This document shows positions 18,601 to 26,300 of a DNA stretch of 64,000 bases, one piece after another. The stretch's first letter is position 1. Every line of letters begins with the position of its first letter. Under the pieces are notes generated by a model. It was not told the origin of the DNA. It saw nothing but the letters and a program-made list of their open reading frames with translations, and did no database searches. The position numbers were made by a program, and so were the translations under genes. The stretch comes from Chrysogorgia sp. JL179-B06 (taxonomy: Eukaryota; Cnidaria; Anthozoa; Scleralcyonacea; Chrysogorgiidae): positions 782,001-846,000 of the forward strand of contig JAYKKM010000034.1 in NCBI GenBank assembly GCA_035772405.1, read 5' to 3'.

Positions 18601-21266
18601 TTGACAAGAGTCAAAGTTAAAATTCGCAAGCACAACCAGGCTAAAGCACAGCTGATATGACGATTGACGAATGAAGCTCTCTTCACAAAGTATGATGGCC
18701 CTCGTAGCTAAAGACATTTTATTTTGTTTCCGTTGGCGAGTTCCGAACATTTGATTCGGATAGTTTACGCATCCGGCGATTATACGAACATCTACGAGTT
18801 ACGTCATAAAACGTCATAAATCTGTGGACATACAAACATCCATCCAACATCCATCCATGATCGTAATTTAAAGTCGATTGACTATACATAGTTCCGCGAA
18901 GAGGTCTGGGCACGAGACACAAGTCAAGATTCGTGTGCTGCCTACGGCAGCAATTATTTGTTGTTTTTCGTACCAGATTGGCTTATTTTTGTCACATGAT
19001 AATATTTTACATATAAAAATTTCACTCACTTTTCATTTTGCTTTACGTTTCACTCTCTGGCGAAGGGCCTTCACTCAAAACGTTAGACCTCCAACACACA
19101 CTATTCCGTTAGTACACCAACCTTTTAGAGTATTCAACTAATATAACGCTACTGTTTAAAATGTTATCTTCTACCAAATTAAGGATGGCTTACCCTAAAT
19201 CATGCAAAATAAAATATACCTTGATCTTGTGTATCTACTCCAATGGCTTCCGGGTACAGATTTCTTAGTTTATCCTTGTGTGTCGTGATATCAATATCTT
19301 GTGGACCACTAATGACTTGACCAACATGAATTTTGGGAACTAACACTTCTGGAATAGGACCACTCCAGCCAAACTTTCCACAATCAAACAACCTTGTGAG
19401 TGTTAAACAGCAATCAAATATAGAACCTGCAGGGGAATTTGTTGAACCATCAGAAAGATGAACTTGGGCTGATACCAAAACATCACCTTGGTTGTGCTCG
19501 TTTTTCTTTGTACCACTGCACACTCCAAGACCAATAATAGCTTTGGGTTTGAGTTTATGGATGGTTTCAGCGCACAGCGCATGGGCTTCGGGAACACCAG
19601 TTGTTGTTGGTGACGATTTCAACAACGCTACTTTATTTCTTCCAATTTCTCCGAAACAAAGTTGTTTCTGCTGTTCTCCTGCATCTTCACTCTTGAGATT
19701 ACTTAAGATTTTTTGTGCTACGTTAAACTCAATATCGTCGGTGGTCAGCAAAAGAACATCAACTGGCTCATCAAAAAGCGTTGTCTCAGGCTTAGGTTCT
19801 TCTGAAGGAATAGTAGTTTGATCTAAAGAAAGAACAAATTGTGATGGCGTGCTATCTAATTAATTAAATGTTTTCCTGACTTACTCTGTACGCCTGTCCA
19901 TAGAAATCTGTGACTAGTCGTTTGGAAAGATTGTGCGAGTGAATGCGCCTGCGTACATCAAATTGAGTGAACGAGTACGTCTTGCGTGAACGAACAAATG
20001 AGTGAATGCGTGCGTGCATGAGTTAGTGCGTGTGTGAATGAATGGGTGTGCGAGAGGTTGAGTGAGAGTGTTTCCGTGCATGAGTGCGTGCGTGAGTGGT
20101 TGAATGAGTTAGTGAAAGTGCGTGAAAAAAGAGTGCGTGCATGAATGTTTGCGTACGTGCGTTCACACTATAGCGGACTCGCGCTGTATTTAGATTACGA
20201 AGGTTGCACCACATTTCCAATGCATACACAATCTCACGCATTCACAATCACTATCTACTCCATACTGCTGATACCCGCCATTTGCTCGATTCAATTCACA
20301 AATTTCCTATCCAAAATGGACACGCCCGTTTCCTATACCCTATATCTGAATCGATTATAGATACACCCTACCTATTACCATATTCAACACCGCGGTGTAT
20401 ATCCCATTACCTTTCTCTTTCTCAAAATGTATTAATAGTTCTTCCATTTTCCTTTCAATTTCATCCATTTTCCCAGCACTTTTTTCAATGGTATCTTTAA
20501 TGCCATCCATTTTCCCAGCACTTATTTCAACGGTATCTTTAATGCCATCCACTTTCCCAGCATTTATTTCAATGGTATCTTTAATGCCGTCCAATTCATC
20601 CTTTACTTCGCTCTGAAGGAACTTGTTAAAATCATCTCGTTCTTTCTCGATTCTTTTATTCAGATCCTGTACTTTGACTATGGGAAAATCGCATTCGGCG
20701 AGTTTGCCAATGGTTTCAAGGGGTTTTGTGCTCAATTTAACAGCGGTGAATGCATCTTCAGCACACTGAACATACTGATCAAATGTGACTTTGTCAATAC
20801 TAGCGATAGATGAGTGGCAAAGGGTATTTCTTAAAAGTCGAAGCTGATCAATTGCCAATGCGATCGTTTCATTTGGATCTCCACTGGGACTGGCTACTAG
20901 TGAATGAAATGGACCTGGAACAGGCTTTCGGTTCTTTAAGTACAACTCGCCAAGGGTCTTCATGTTACCTTTACTGTCTGGCAAAAAAAATGTTTTCGCA
21001 TACAAAGTTGCTTGGAATAAAGCGGTACAGTCCCATTCTTTAAAGGAACTATTTGTTGGTATTTTGGTCTTTGGACCCTCATTGTGAAGAAGCATATTCC
21101 GTACGGCAATAGAGTCATCCCAAACTTGGGAGCTGGGGAGTGGTGCTATCCTCTTGTCCCACATGTCAACGAAGATCAGACGCAAGGCTTTGGGAAATTC
21201 ATGAAGGACCAACGATGCAAATTTGAAAAAGTTCAATTCTTCGTTTGAAAATGGTTGTAAAGACAT
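5885..21266 (-). CDS. NLR-like receptor: HEPN(DZIP3-like) - coiled coil - PNP fold - NB-ARC - TPR, four exons
   Basis: I infer one gene from four exons: 21266-20411, 19822-19220, 10838-10668 and 10194-5885 (coding order). Each junction has GT/AG ends and all three introns are phase 1, giving 1979 codons with no internal stop. Domains, approximate residues: DZIP3-type HEPN 1-200, heptad/14-mer coiled coil 200-285, PNP/UDP phosphorylase fold 306-540, NB-ARC 560-880, helical linker 890-1245, 17 kinesin-light-chain-type TPRs 1246-1945. The layout is that of a STAND/NLR sensor: TPRs sense, NB-ARC oligomerises with ATP, N-terminal modules act. PNP-fold domains of related architecture include ATP nucleosidases of bacterial Detocs, CBASS and Avs defence, with relatives in corals and fungi; the role here is inference. 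It should be cytosolic: no signal peptide or TM segment is seen. A truncated paralogue lies at 52723-53710. Confidence 0.82.
5960..8089 (-). repeat. 17 tandem TPR units of 126 bp
   Basis: The coding strand repeats every 126 nt with very high identity between units. Differences cluster in two short segments: the helix-A end (CEIGITQHAMKD / RDIGLTQEAMED / RDIAVTQHEMKD) and the QQALN residue pair. Neighbouring units share variants, such as EAMED in units 12 and 13, and SYCEIG runs in units 14-17. This is the pattern left by recent unequal exchange or gene conversion within an array. Confidence 0.9.
10237..10400. repeat. Intronic repeat, inverted copy of 19043-19140
   Basis: Shares GGTTGGTGTACTA, AATAGTGTGTG and GGTCTAACGTTTTGAG with the reverse complement of 19043-19140, and both end in a self-complementary GAAGG-CCTTC stretch. 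It lies in intron 3, directly upstream of exon 4. Confidence 0.6.
10459..10613. mobile_element. Short MITE in intron 3
   Basis: 155 bp with inverted ends TGGGCCAGTTGTATAAAA and TTTTTATACAACCTGGCCCA, and an interior of repeated AGTTAA and TTAACT. It ends 55 bp from the donor of exon 3. The family is unknown to me. Confidence 0.65.
10668..10838 (-). CDS. Exon 3: C-terminal third of the PNP fold
   Basis: Encodes residues 487-543. Acceptor GACAATATAG|GT at 10839-10838 and a strong donor CAAG|GTAAGT at 10667; phase 1 at both ends. The exon joins exon 2 in frame and completes the domain: EVPWVFCKSITNWMDGN matches the family pattern VPW-x-VKGI-x-D-x-x-DG, with Asn507 where the catalytic Asp is expected, then the helix HTFGAAVSASYVEHVL. 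The exon is separated from exon 2 by 8.4 kb of transposon-filled intron, which would hide it from simple gene callers. Confidence 0.82.
10868..12487 (-). mobile_element. 5'-truncated LINE with restriction-like endonuclease (R2/NeSL-like)
   Basis: The minus strand carries the last part of a non-LTR polyprotein followed by a 3' UTR (11198-10918) and an (ATT)n tail (10917-10868). It lies in intron 2 in the sense orientation of the host gene. The upstream RT core is missing, so the copy is 5' truncated, as is usual for LINE insertion. Confidence 0.7.
11199..12472 (-). pseudogene. C-terminal RT/CCHC/endonuclease remnant of an RLE-type LINE
   Basis: Three frames continue each other: 12472-12122, 12141-11944 and 11933-11199, so at least two frame breaks are present. 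The last 244-codon frame has a CCHC knuckle (CPFCKSHTESIAHLLNGC) and then KVDIVLVDKSEKSCYLVEVKV, fitting the PD-(D/E)-x-K core of restriction-like endonucleases that follow the knuckle in R2, R4, NeSL and CRE LINEs. The first frame (LPLALKSSALNNLALAKILH) looks like the region after the RT thumb. Clade assignment is uncertain. Confidence 0.65.
12563..13370 (-). mobile_element. CR1/L2-type LINE fragment with (ATT)n tail
   Basis: The (TAA)n tract at 12563-12632 on the plus strand is the tail of a minus-strand LINE 3' end (GCGCTATATAAATTT next to it). Translating 13160-12930 gives degraded but clear RT C-terminal phrases: CKSVLYHLRNIARIRK and, in another frame, DFCNSLLYGVPNQLIQKLQS then VQNSAARLVFLTKRQEHITP. 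These match the DYCNSLLYG...VQNSAARLV block of CR1/L2/Jockey reverse transcriptases. Frameshifts and stops make it a dead copy. Confidence 0.75.
13384..15100 (+). mobile_element. Tc1/mariner-superfamily transposon with ~219-bp TIRs
   Basis: TA dinucleotides at 13382-13383 and 15101-15102 flank 1717 bp. The ends CACCTTTGGCCCTTCATTAA and the inverse extend into terminal inverted repeats of about 219 bp (13384-13602 and 14882-15100) that remain highly similar. One degenerate transposase lies between them. It is inserted in intron 2, antisense to the host gene. Confidence 0.9.
13795..14726 (+). pseudogene. Broken Tc1/mariner (IS630-like) transposase
   Basis: Starts MAERRRRQRISQEDRDRLVR with a helix-turn-helix domain (LTVADTLGINRSTARGIISR) and a GRPR-like linker (RPRGG). 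Frame 1 shifts to frame 2 near 14035, continuing through the first catalytic Asp (IFIDECGFN), then a second shift near 14585 leads to the C-terminus ending at 14726. The second catalytic Asp is Tyr (IFYGAPAH for expected FDGAPAH) and the third acidic residue, Glu, is kept (PPYSPFLYIVEQ), about 30 residues on, shorter than the usual 34. Two shifts plus the lost Asp mean it is inactive. Confidence 0.85.
15103..15725. other. Intron 2 sequence without recognised content
   Basis: A minus-strand frame of 99 codons (15598-15299; includes RGKIKSFVKPIRMNG and GNRSLPPEIGEIAQTF) is open but matches nothing I recognise. It may be a transposon remnant. I see no splice signals that would tie it to the host gene. 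Confidence 0.3.
15942..17926 (-). mobile_element. Nested Helitron copy H4
   Basis: A second CTAG...GGCAGCAA unit interrupts H3 exactly: the outer sequence GGTACATA at 15941 continues as CTAACTCTGGGGCAC at 17927, as it does uninterrupted in the 61180-62535 copy. The interior (about 15980-17690) is unlike the other copies and has captured other sequence, including two inverted CCCAGGG hairpins. The insertion point reads A|C on the plus strand rather than the usual A|T. Confidence 0.65.
16586..17020. repeat. Pair of inverted CCCAGGG...CCACGGTGG hairpins
   Basis: At 16586-16636 and 16971-17020 two near-identical 50-bp self-complementary sequences (CCCAGGGC, central CCACGGTGG, GCCCTGGG) face each other across about 330 bp. 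They may be the ends of a MITE inside H4 or two solo hairpin elements. The 105- and 75-codon frames at 16474-16791 and 16481-16708 overlap this repeat and are not credible genes. Confidence 0.5.
19043..19140. repeat. Intronic repeat, inverted copy of 10237-10400
   Basis: See the partner at 10237. It lies in intron 2, 80 bp downstream of the exon 2 donor side, so the two copies form a potential long-range foldback bracketing exon 3 in the pre-mRNA. Confidence 0.55.
19220..19822 (-). CDS. Exon 2: N-terminal two thirds of the PNP/UDP phosphorylase fold
   Basis: Acceptor TTCTTTCTTTAG|AT at 19823-19822, donor CAAG|GTATAT at 19219; enters and leaves in phase 1. Encodes residues 286-486. A short acidic linker (PSEEPKPET) leads into the first strand VDVLLLTT. 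The nucleoside-phosphorylase core GLGVCSG is at residues 383-389, and substrate-loop-like segments follow. The segment that should carry the Met-Glu-Gly ribose-binding motif reads GVDTQDQG (480-487), so Glu is replaced by Gln. Confidence 0.85.
19929..20165. repeat. Degenerate GAGTG/GCGTG low-complexity tract in intron 1
   Basis: About 235 bp of imperfect GTGA, GTGC, GCGTG and GAATG repeats. The 72- to 98-codon frames here are by-products of the repeat. Confidence 0.7.
20411..21266 (-). CDS. Exon 1: DZIP3-like HEPN domain and coiled coil
   Basis: Encodes residues 1-285. The ATG at 21264-21266 begins MSLQPFSNEELNFFKF, the usual start of the coral DZIP3-like HEPN family as I recall it. The HEPN signature R-N-x3-H is present (R146, N147, H151, in LLRNTLCHS). 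HEPN domains with Rx4-6H are often RNases; DZIP3-like members also act as interaction modules, so catalysis is not assured. Residues 225-268 contain three copies of a 14-residue motif (DGIKDTIEISAGKM), predicted coiled coil. The donor is AAAG|GTAATG at 20410. The annotated frame past it (to 20355) is intron. Confidence 0.87.
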
Positions 21267-21354
21267 TGTTTGAAAATGGTTGTATGGAAATCCTGTTTAG
21301 AAAGAAAATATAAAAGTATTCTTTAAAATATTGAAAAACGATCATCGCTTTAAT

Positions 21355-21453
21355 AACTTTTAGTATAAGTTGAAATTTCTGCCAGAAAATGTCAAGCCAA
21401 GCCAGAAAGACTAAAAAGATTCGACTCTCGTTTGAATATGGTTGTAAAGGCAT
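21355..21453 (-). pseudogene. Vestigial duplicate of the start of exon 1
   Basis: Translation from 21453 gives MPLQPYSNESRIFLVFLAWL, resembling MSLQPFSNEELNFFKFASLV at the start of exon 1, then loses similarity after about 33 residues. A shorter CAACCATTTTCAAAC echo lies at 21270-21290. These are leftovers of a local duplication of the 5' end of the gene. Confidence 0.55.
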
Positions 21454-21593
21454 TGTTTCAAAGTAAGTTAATAAAACTGAAATACAATAGGCAATTACAC
21501 ATTGTGTAAAACTGTCTGTGTCAAAGAGAAGCAAAGTTGATGTTATCAGAATATTCTCCTGAAACTCGAGCAAAACATAAATTGACGATACAT

Positions 21594-21712
21594 GGACGAT
21601 CGTCAAGCTTGTATCCTCAGAAATTATTATTCTGAGTCCCAGACAGGAATCGAACCTGTAACCTTCTGATTGCCGGTGAGACGCTCTAACCATTGAGCCA
21701 CCGAGACTGGAG
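21594..21712 (-). mobile_element. tRNA-derived SINE copy (tRNA head 21635-21707)
   Basis: On the minus strand 21707-21635 folds as a tRNA: acceptor GTCTCGG/CTGGGAC, D-arm with box A-like TGGCTCAATGG, and T-arm ACAGGTTCGATTCCTGT (box B GGTTCGATTCC). The anticodon stem has a C-C mismatch and the base before the anticodon is C instead of the invariant U, so it is not a functional tRNA. Related copies at 23184, 57270 and 58076 share a 3' body (TCAGAA then TTTCTGAGGATAC-AGCTT), which makes it a dispersed SINE. Confidence 0.7.
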
Positions 21713-21775
21713 AGCGAAGGTTACAGTGATGTACTGGTTCGATTTATATATATGTACTGCCTATGCGGCAGTCAC

Positions 21776-23183
21776 TATATATACAGCTAAATAAATTAAG
21801 GTTGTCCTCTGACAAAGGTAAAAGGTGAAAGAATAGTATGGTGGGAATTACTCTATGTAAATACCTAAGAAAACAGTATACCATATTTTTATACTCCCAA
21901 AATCAGACAAACAAACCCCGAAGTTGACTCTCTAGGGATTATTAATGAGAAATATGAATACATTGATGTCACATGTTATTATTATTATGTTCGCTACGCT
22001 ATTGCAAACAAGAACAGGGAGAATGTTTGTTTATACCTTTGGGAATCATTCCTTATTACCTAATGTTTTCTACATATTTAAGCAGCCGGTAAACTAAACA
22101 ATCCTGCATAATTAAACAGTCTGTTGGTAATTATCAAAGTACGCAAGTATTATCAAAGTACGCAGAAACCAGTTAATTTTTATATTTTCCAACTGCAAAT
22201 CAACTTCCTTAAAGTGCACATGACCCCAAAAATGATAATGCTGTATTTGAAAAAGCACTTAATAATGAAGAATGGCTTTAACAATTCTTCGATACCTATT
22301 TTTGTTCTCGATCTATTCAGTTATATGTGATATGTTAACGAGGCGCATGATGACGTCAAAGCAGGCAAACAACATTGTGCAATTTTAAAATTCGTGCATA
22401 TCTTCAAAGTTATCCAATAAAATTACTTGATGCTTTGCACATGAATGCATACTACCAAACTAAAGAATGGTTCATGTTGTGTTGTAACCATAATAACAGA
22501 TTAGCTTCCAAACCTCTCCGTTACCATACAGAAGTCTTCATTTTCTTCCATTGCAAGCACCGTTTTCGATTTCAAACTTCGGTATTGCATTGGAAAAGCT
22601 ATTGAAAAAGAAATTGAGAACTGCCAATTTCAACATGTTCTGCACATTTGAGAGAAAACAAATTATCTTGTTTTAGAAACTAAGAGGTCTGAAAGCTAAT
22701 TTGTTACTATGGTGATAACATAACTTGAACCATGTTCTTTAGTTTGGTAGTATGTACTCACGTGCAAAGTTTCAAGTAATTGTATTAGATAACTTTGAAG
22801 ATATACACGAAATTTAGAATTGCCCTTTTTTTTTGCCTGCTTTGACGTCATCACGTGCTCATTAACATATCACATATAACTAAATAGATCGAGAACGAAA
22901 ACAGATATTAAAAAAAAATGTAAAGCCATTCTTCATCATTTTAAGTGCTCTTTCAAACATAGCATTATCATTTGGGGGGTCATGCATGTGCACTTTAACA
23001 TTCAACCCCATCATTTCTGTCAAGCTTTTAGCTATTGACCACAAGTCTCTTTGTATTTCAATGGCGTTCTTTACACAAACAGGGATTAAAATTTGTCGTT
23101 CCCAAATCCCAATGTACTTTTCGCGTTTGGCTTCGACCTTTTAGCTTTGTCGGAGGACAACTTTGATTGATTTAGCTGTATAT
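21776..23183. mobile_element. 1.4-kb foldback element
   Basis: Outer inverted ends of about 48 bp (TATATACAGCTAAAT ... GTTGTCCTCTGACAAAG and its inverse) enclose two inner arms, about 22195-22590 and 22600-23003, that are imperfect reverse complements of each other (for example AAGTGCACATGACCCC against GGGGTCATGCATGTGCACTT, and TGACGTCA in both). There is no coding frame; 68-76-codon frames at 22124-22605 lie in the arms. A fragment of the same arm recurs at about 55715-55755. It is flanked on each side by an inverted half of the tRNA-derived SINE. Confidence 0.75.
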
Positions 23184-23245
23184 CGGCAATCAGAAGGTTA
23201 CAGGTTCGATTCCTGTCCGGGACTCAGAATCATTTTTCTGAAGAT
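23184..23245 (+). mobile_element. Partial tRNA-derived SINE
   Basis: GGCAATCAGAAGGTTACAGG continues through the T-arm and the TCAGAAT body. The 5' half of the tRNA head is missing. It is inverted relative to the copy at 21594-21712. Confidence 0.7.
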
Positions 23246-23249
23246 ACGA

Positions 23250-23596
23250 GCTATATGAAGATCATTATAGTTCTTAGCACCCTGCATATAATAAAATGAG
23301 TTTCTAGCATATTCAAAACGTATCTTGGGCAATTGAATTAAACAAGCATTTCGTGTACCTATACTATGGTCATTTATCTTAAAATAGTTATCAAAATTTT
23401 CACAGACAACTCCGTCTAAACATTTACGAACAAAGATACAAGCTCTTTGCTTGTCTAAGTTTAATATCGAAGGAATTTGAAGATTTTGTTTACTGTCGGA
23501 ATTAATTATTTTTCTTACGTAATAAATCTTACGTAATAATCTAAGACGACTCGCAGCTTTTTTGTAAGTACGATCAAAATTATTGACACGGATCAA
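23250..23596 (-). pseudogene. LINE ORF2 C-terminal fragment with internal deletion
   Basis: A 132-codon frame contains TYKKAASRLRLLRKIY, typical of the region after the RT domain of CR1/L2-like LINEs, followed directly by ACIFVRKCLDGVVCENFDNY and LPKIRFEYARNSFYYMQGAK, which match the extreme C-terminus of such LINEs. The intervening 60 or so residues of the normal protein are absent. The final residues read into the SINE. Confidence 0.65.
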
Positions 23597-23763
23597 TTTT
23601 CACAGATTAATTAAGACACGGATCAATTTCAATTCCTAAGTTCGATTTAAGTATTATCTTCTCCGGGCCATATAAAATATTTAGGAAGAAGAGCTTGTTG
23701 CTAAATATATTTGCTGTGTTATTTATTCCCTGTTATAGGAACATGAAAGGCTTTTGGCCTAAT

Positions 23764-23938
23764 TATAGACGTCTTTCATAATGGCGCCCAAATTAAATAT
23801 TCTTTTATGTTCATTTAAATTAGCCTTTCTGAGTCTGTAAATCCAAAGAATCGTCGCTTTGTAACGAGGCCAGATAGGCTAATTTGCATGCATATAAAAG
23901 AATATTTAAACTGGCCGCCATTATGAAAGAGGTCTATA
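23764..23938. mobile_element. 175-bp MITE, TA-flanked
   Basis: TATAGACGTCTTTCATAATG at the left is answered by CATTATGAAAGAGGTCTATA at the right; arms of about 60 bp continue inward (AATATTCTTTTAT) around a short loop. Termini and probable TA target fit a Tc1/mariner-type MITE. Confidence 0.75.
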
Positions 23939-26300
23939 CAACTTAACATTATGGTTTTTCCTTCACGTTAAGTTTTGAAGTCTTTTACAAAAGAACTAGA
24001 CGTCAGTTGTGCTTCTATTTTCGCCAATTCATGCTGTCGATGTGATACAGTACTGTAACGACTCGAGTCATAGTTTATTTGAGTCATTACAAATGCAACG
24101 AGCAAATTTAATCAAGCCTGCCAATTGACTTGGAGTCTTGGACACTGTGACTTTCCCTCTAAGCAATGGACTCTAGCTAACTTTTGTAACATGGAATGTC
24201 CAGGAATTCGAAAGAGATTTTGTTCTGTAAAGTTGCATATGTTTCAGTTTCTGATTTGATTTTGTCAACATGCATTCACTATTGTTATGTCGTTGCAGGT
24301 CAGTAGTTTGACGGCATACTTGGGATCTAAACCAAATAATTAAGTTGGCTTGAAATGACTCGAGTTGGTTTACTCTAGTCCATGAAGTTAGTGTTCTCAC
24401 TCGTGTCTCAGTTCGACCCACAAATGACTTTAGTCTCAGCTTATTCCTTTTCTAGATTTAAATATAAACATTCTCTAGACTTTAGTATTATTTTTAAATA
24501 ATATAGGAACAGCCAACCAAAAGAAAACAAACCAAAACTAAACATTAAACGAAATAGAAAATGAGCTAACCACGCGTATATCGAAGTATATATATATATA
24601 ACGACATTGATAGAACGATCTTATTGCTTACATACTTATGAGTTGGTTGATAATTGTGACAAGACTTGCCAAGCAATGTCAAACTACGTCAACGATGGAC
24701 TATAGTCATTGAAACAAACAATATTCCTTTGATAACTCGTTGGTCGTTTTATTGTAGCGCCTTATTTTTTGTAAGATCTAATTTGTAAATAACATTTGAA
24801 TGTTTCTGTATTTGGTAGTTGACTGAGAAGTTGTAGACCTATGAGTAGTTCTTTAATTAAAATATTCAAAAGTAACGTTATACGACTAAAAAATCAAATA
24901 TTCATCATGACAAATTATAATTGCAACAGAGAAGGTAACAATGTTGCGAGACAATTTGCTGGAATGGTACCAACAAGTAGAACTCGATTCTAGCTACTTT
25001 TTACAAATATTATAGCAAGGTTTTTCATCGTTGCACCGCATGTAACATCGTGAAACTTGTCTTGAAGCGATTTATTTGATCAGCCAATAAAGGTGCGTCA
25101 TAAACACGACTAGTTCACATTGTCTCAGTCCGAAATGCGACAGAATATGTTACAAACTTTCAGTATCGCTTAGTTGTAAATTGAATACTACAAAAGGTTG
25201 GTCGGTACAAACTATTGTGATCTCAGATACGTGAGATGTAGAAAACGTCACTAAAAGTTAAAAAAATAACATAATACATTTTGAAGATCACAGGCAGTGT
25301 AATTTGAATAATTTGCATAACTATATACCATGGTTTGTCACAAATGTGATATATTATGTCCTTTGCCATCTGAGGTTACTGACTACAAGTAACTCCACTG
25401 GTTATGGGTTATTATCAGAGCATCTACGATCAGATGATTGCGAAGTTGGTTTCTGTCTCAGGTAGTCTGTGATTTTTACAATAACCTAACGACATTATTT
25501 TGAATCAAGGAAGCAAGCGAAAGCTAATCATAGCTTTATTCTTGACCTAACCACAAATGATTATGAATTATGATTATGGATGTTGCTGTGATATAACTTG
25601 TTTAGTATGCGTTCACAGTATTAAATGTGGAACGTTGTATTTACTAGATTAAAGAACATCATTTAGCGATACGAAGGCATGTAACCTTGAAATTGTGACA
25701 ACGCCTTATTTTTACATCCGAGCTGAATACATCATGCAGTTTCAATTAAAGCCTTGTATTCGTGTTAGCCATATAAAACATAAGGATAATCTTTATTGCA
25801 CTGTGTACATTACAACATGATGAACACTTGTATGGTACTCCTCAACTGAAATAAGGAACCAAGGAAAGTTTAAAAGGCAAACGTTATTTAAATACTTCTG
25901 GCTTGTAGACGCCAATATTTCTTTCCTTTTAGTCATTGAAATATTCTTTCTGACCTATTTCTGTTATCAACCGATGCCGAATTTCTGAATTATGAGCTTC
26001 GTGATGACTTAAGTATCGAAGGAAACTCAAGGTGTATACCAGAAGTAGAAGAAATATTTTTAATACCTCGGCTCTGTCGCCTCGCTTTCAATGGTTATAG
26101 ATAATGTAAAATATCGCAGCCTGAAACTTACCTATGACTAGAACCATAAAACTTTTTCCCCTACAATCCCATGATCATTTAACTGGCTCAATAACGTGAT
26201 TCTTGGCAAATGTGATGAATTGAAGTTGATAGAAATGAGACTTTTGAGTTGCGTATCAGTCAGTGGTAGCATCTAGAAGACACGCGATGTTCCGCCTCAT

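Larger units (their letters stand above)
15726..18953 (-). mobile_element. Helitron copy H3 (outer), split by a nested Helitron
   Basis: Outer parts 15726-15941 and 17927-18953 are collinear with the complete copy at 61180-62535. Read on the minus strand it begins TTGCTGCCGTAGGCAG next to A (18954 is T on the plus strand) and ends CTAG next to T. The 3' end has the hairpin CAAGG/CCTTG-like stem about 12 nt before CTAG. It carries no Rep/helicase ORF, so it is non-autonomous. Confidence 0.7.

Noticed and set aside
21635..21707. Functional tRNA gene on the minus strand
   Set aside because: The cloverleaf has a C-C mismatch in the anticodon stem, lacks U33, and the sequence recurs as truncated dispersed copies with a common non-tRNA body. 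A SINE explains it better.
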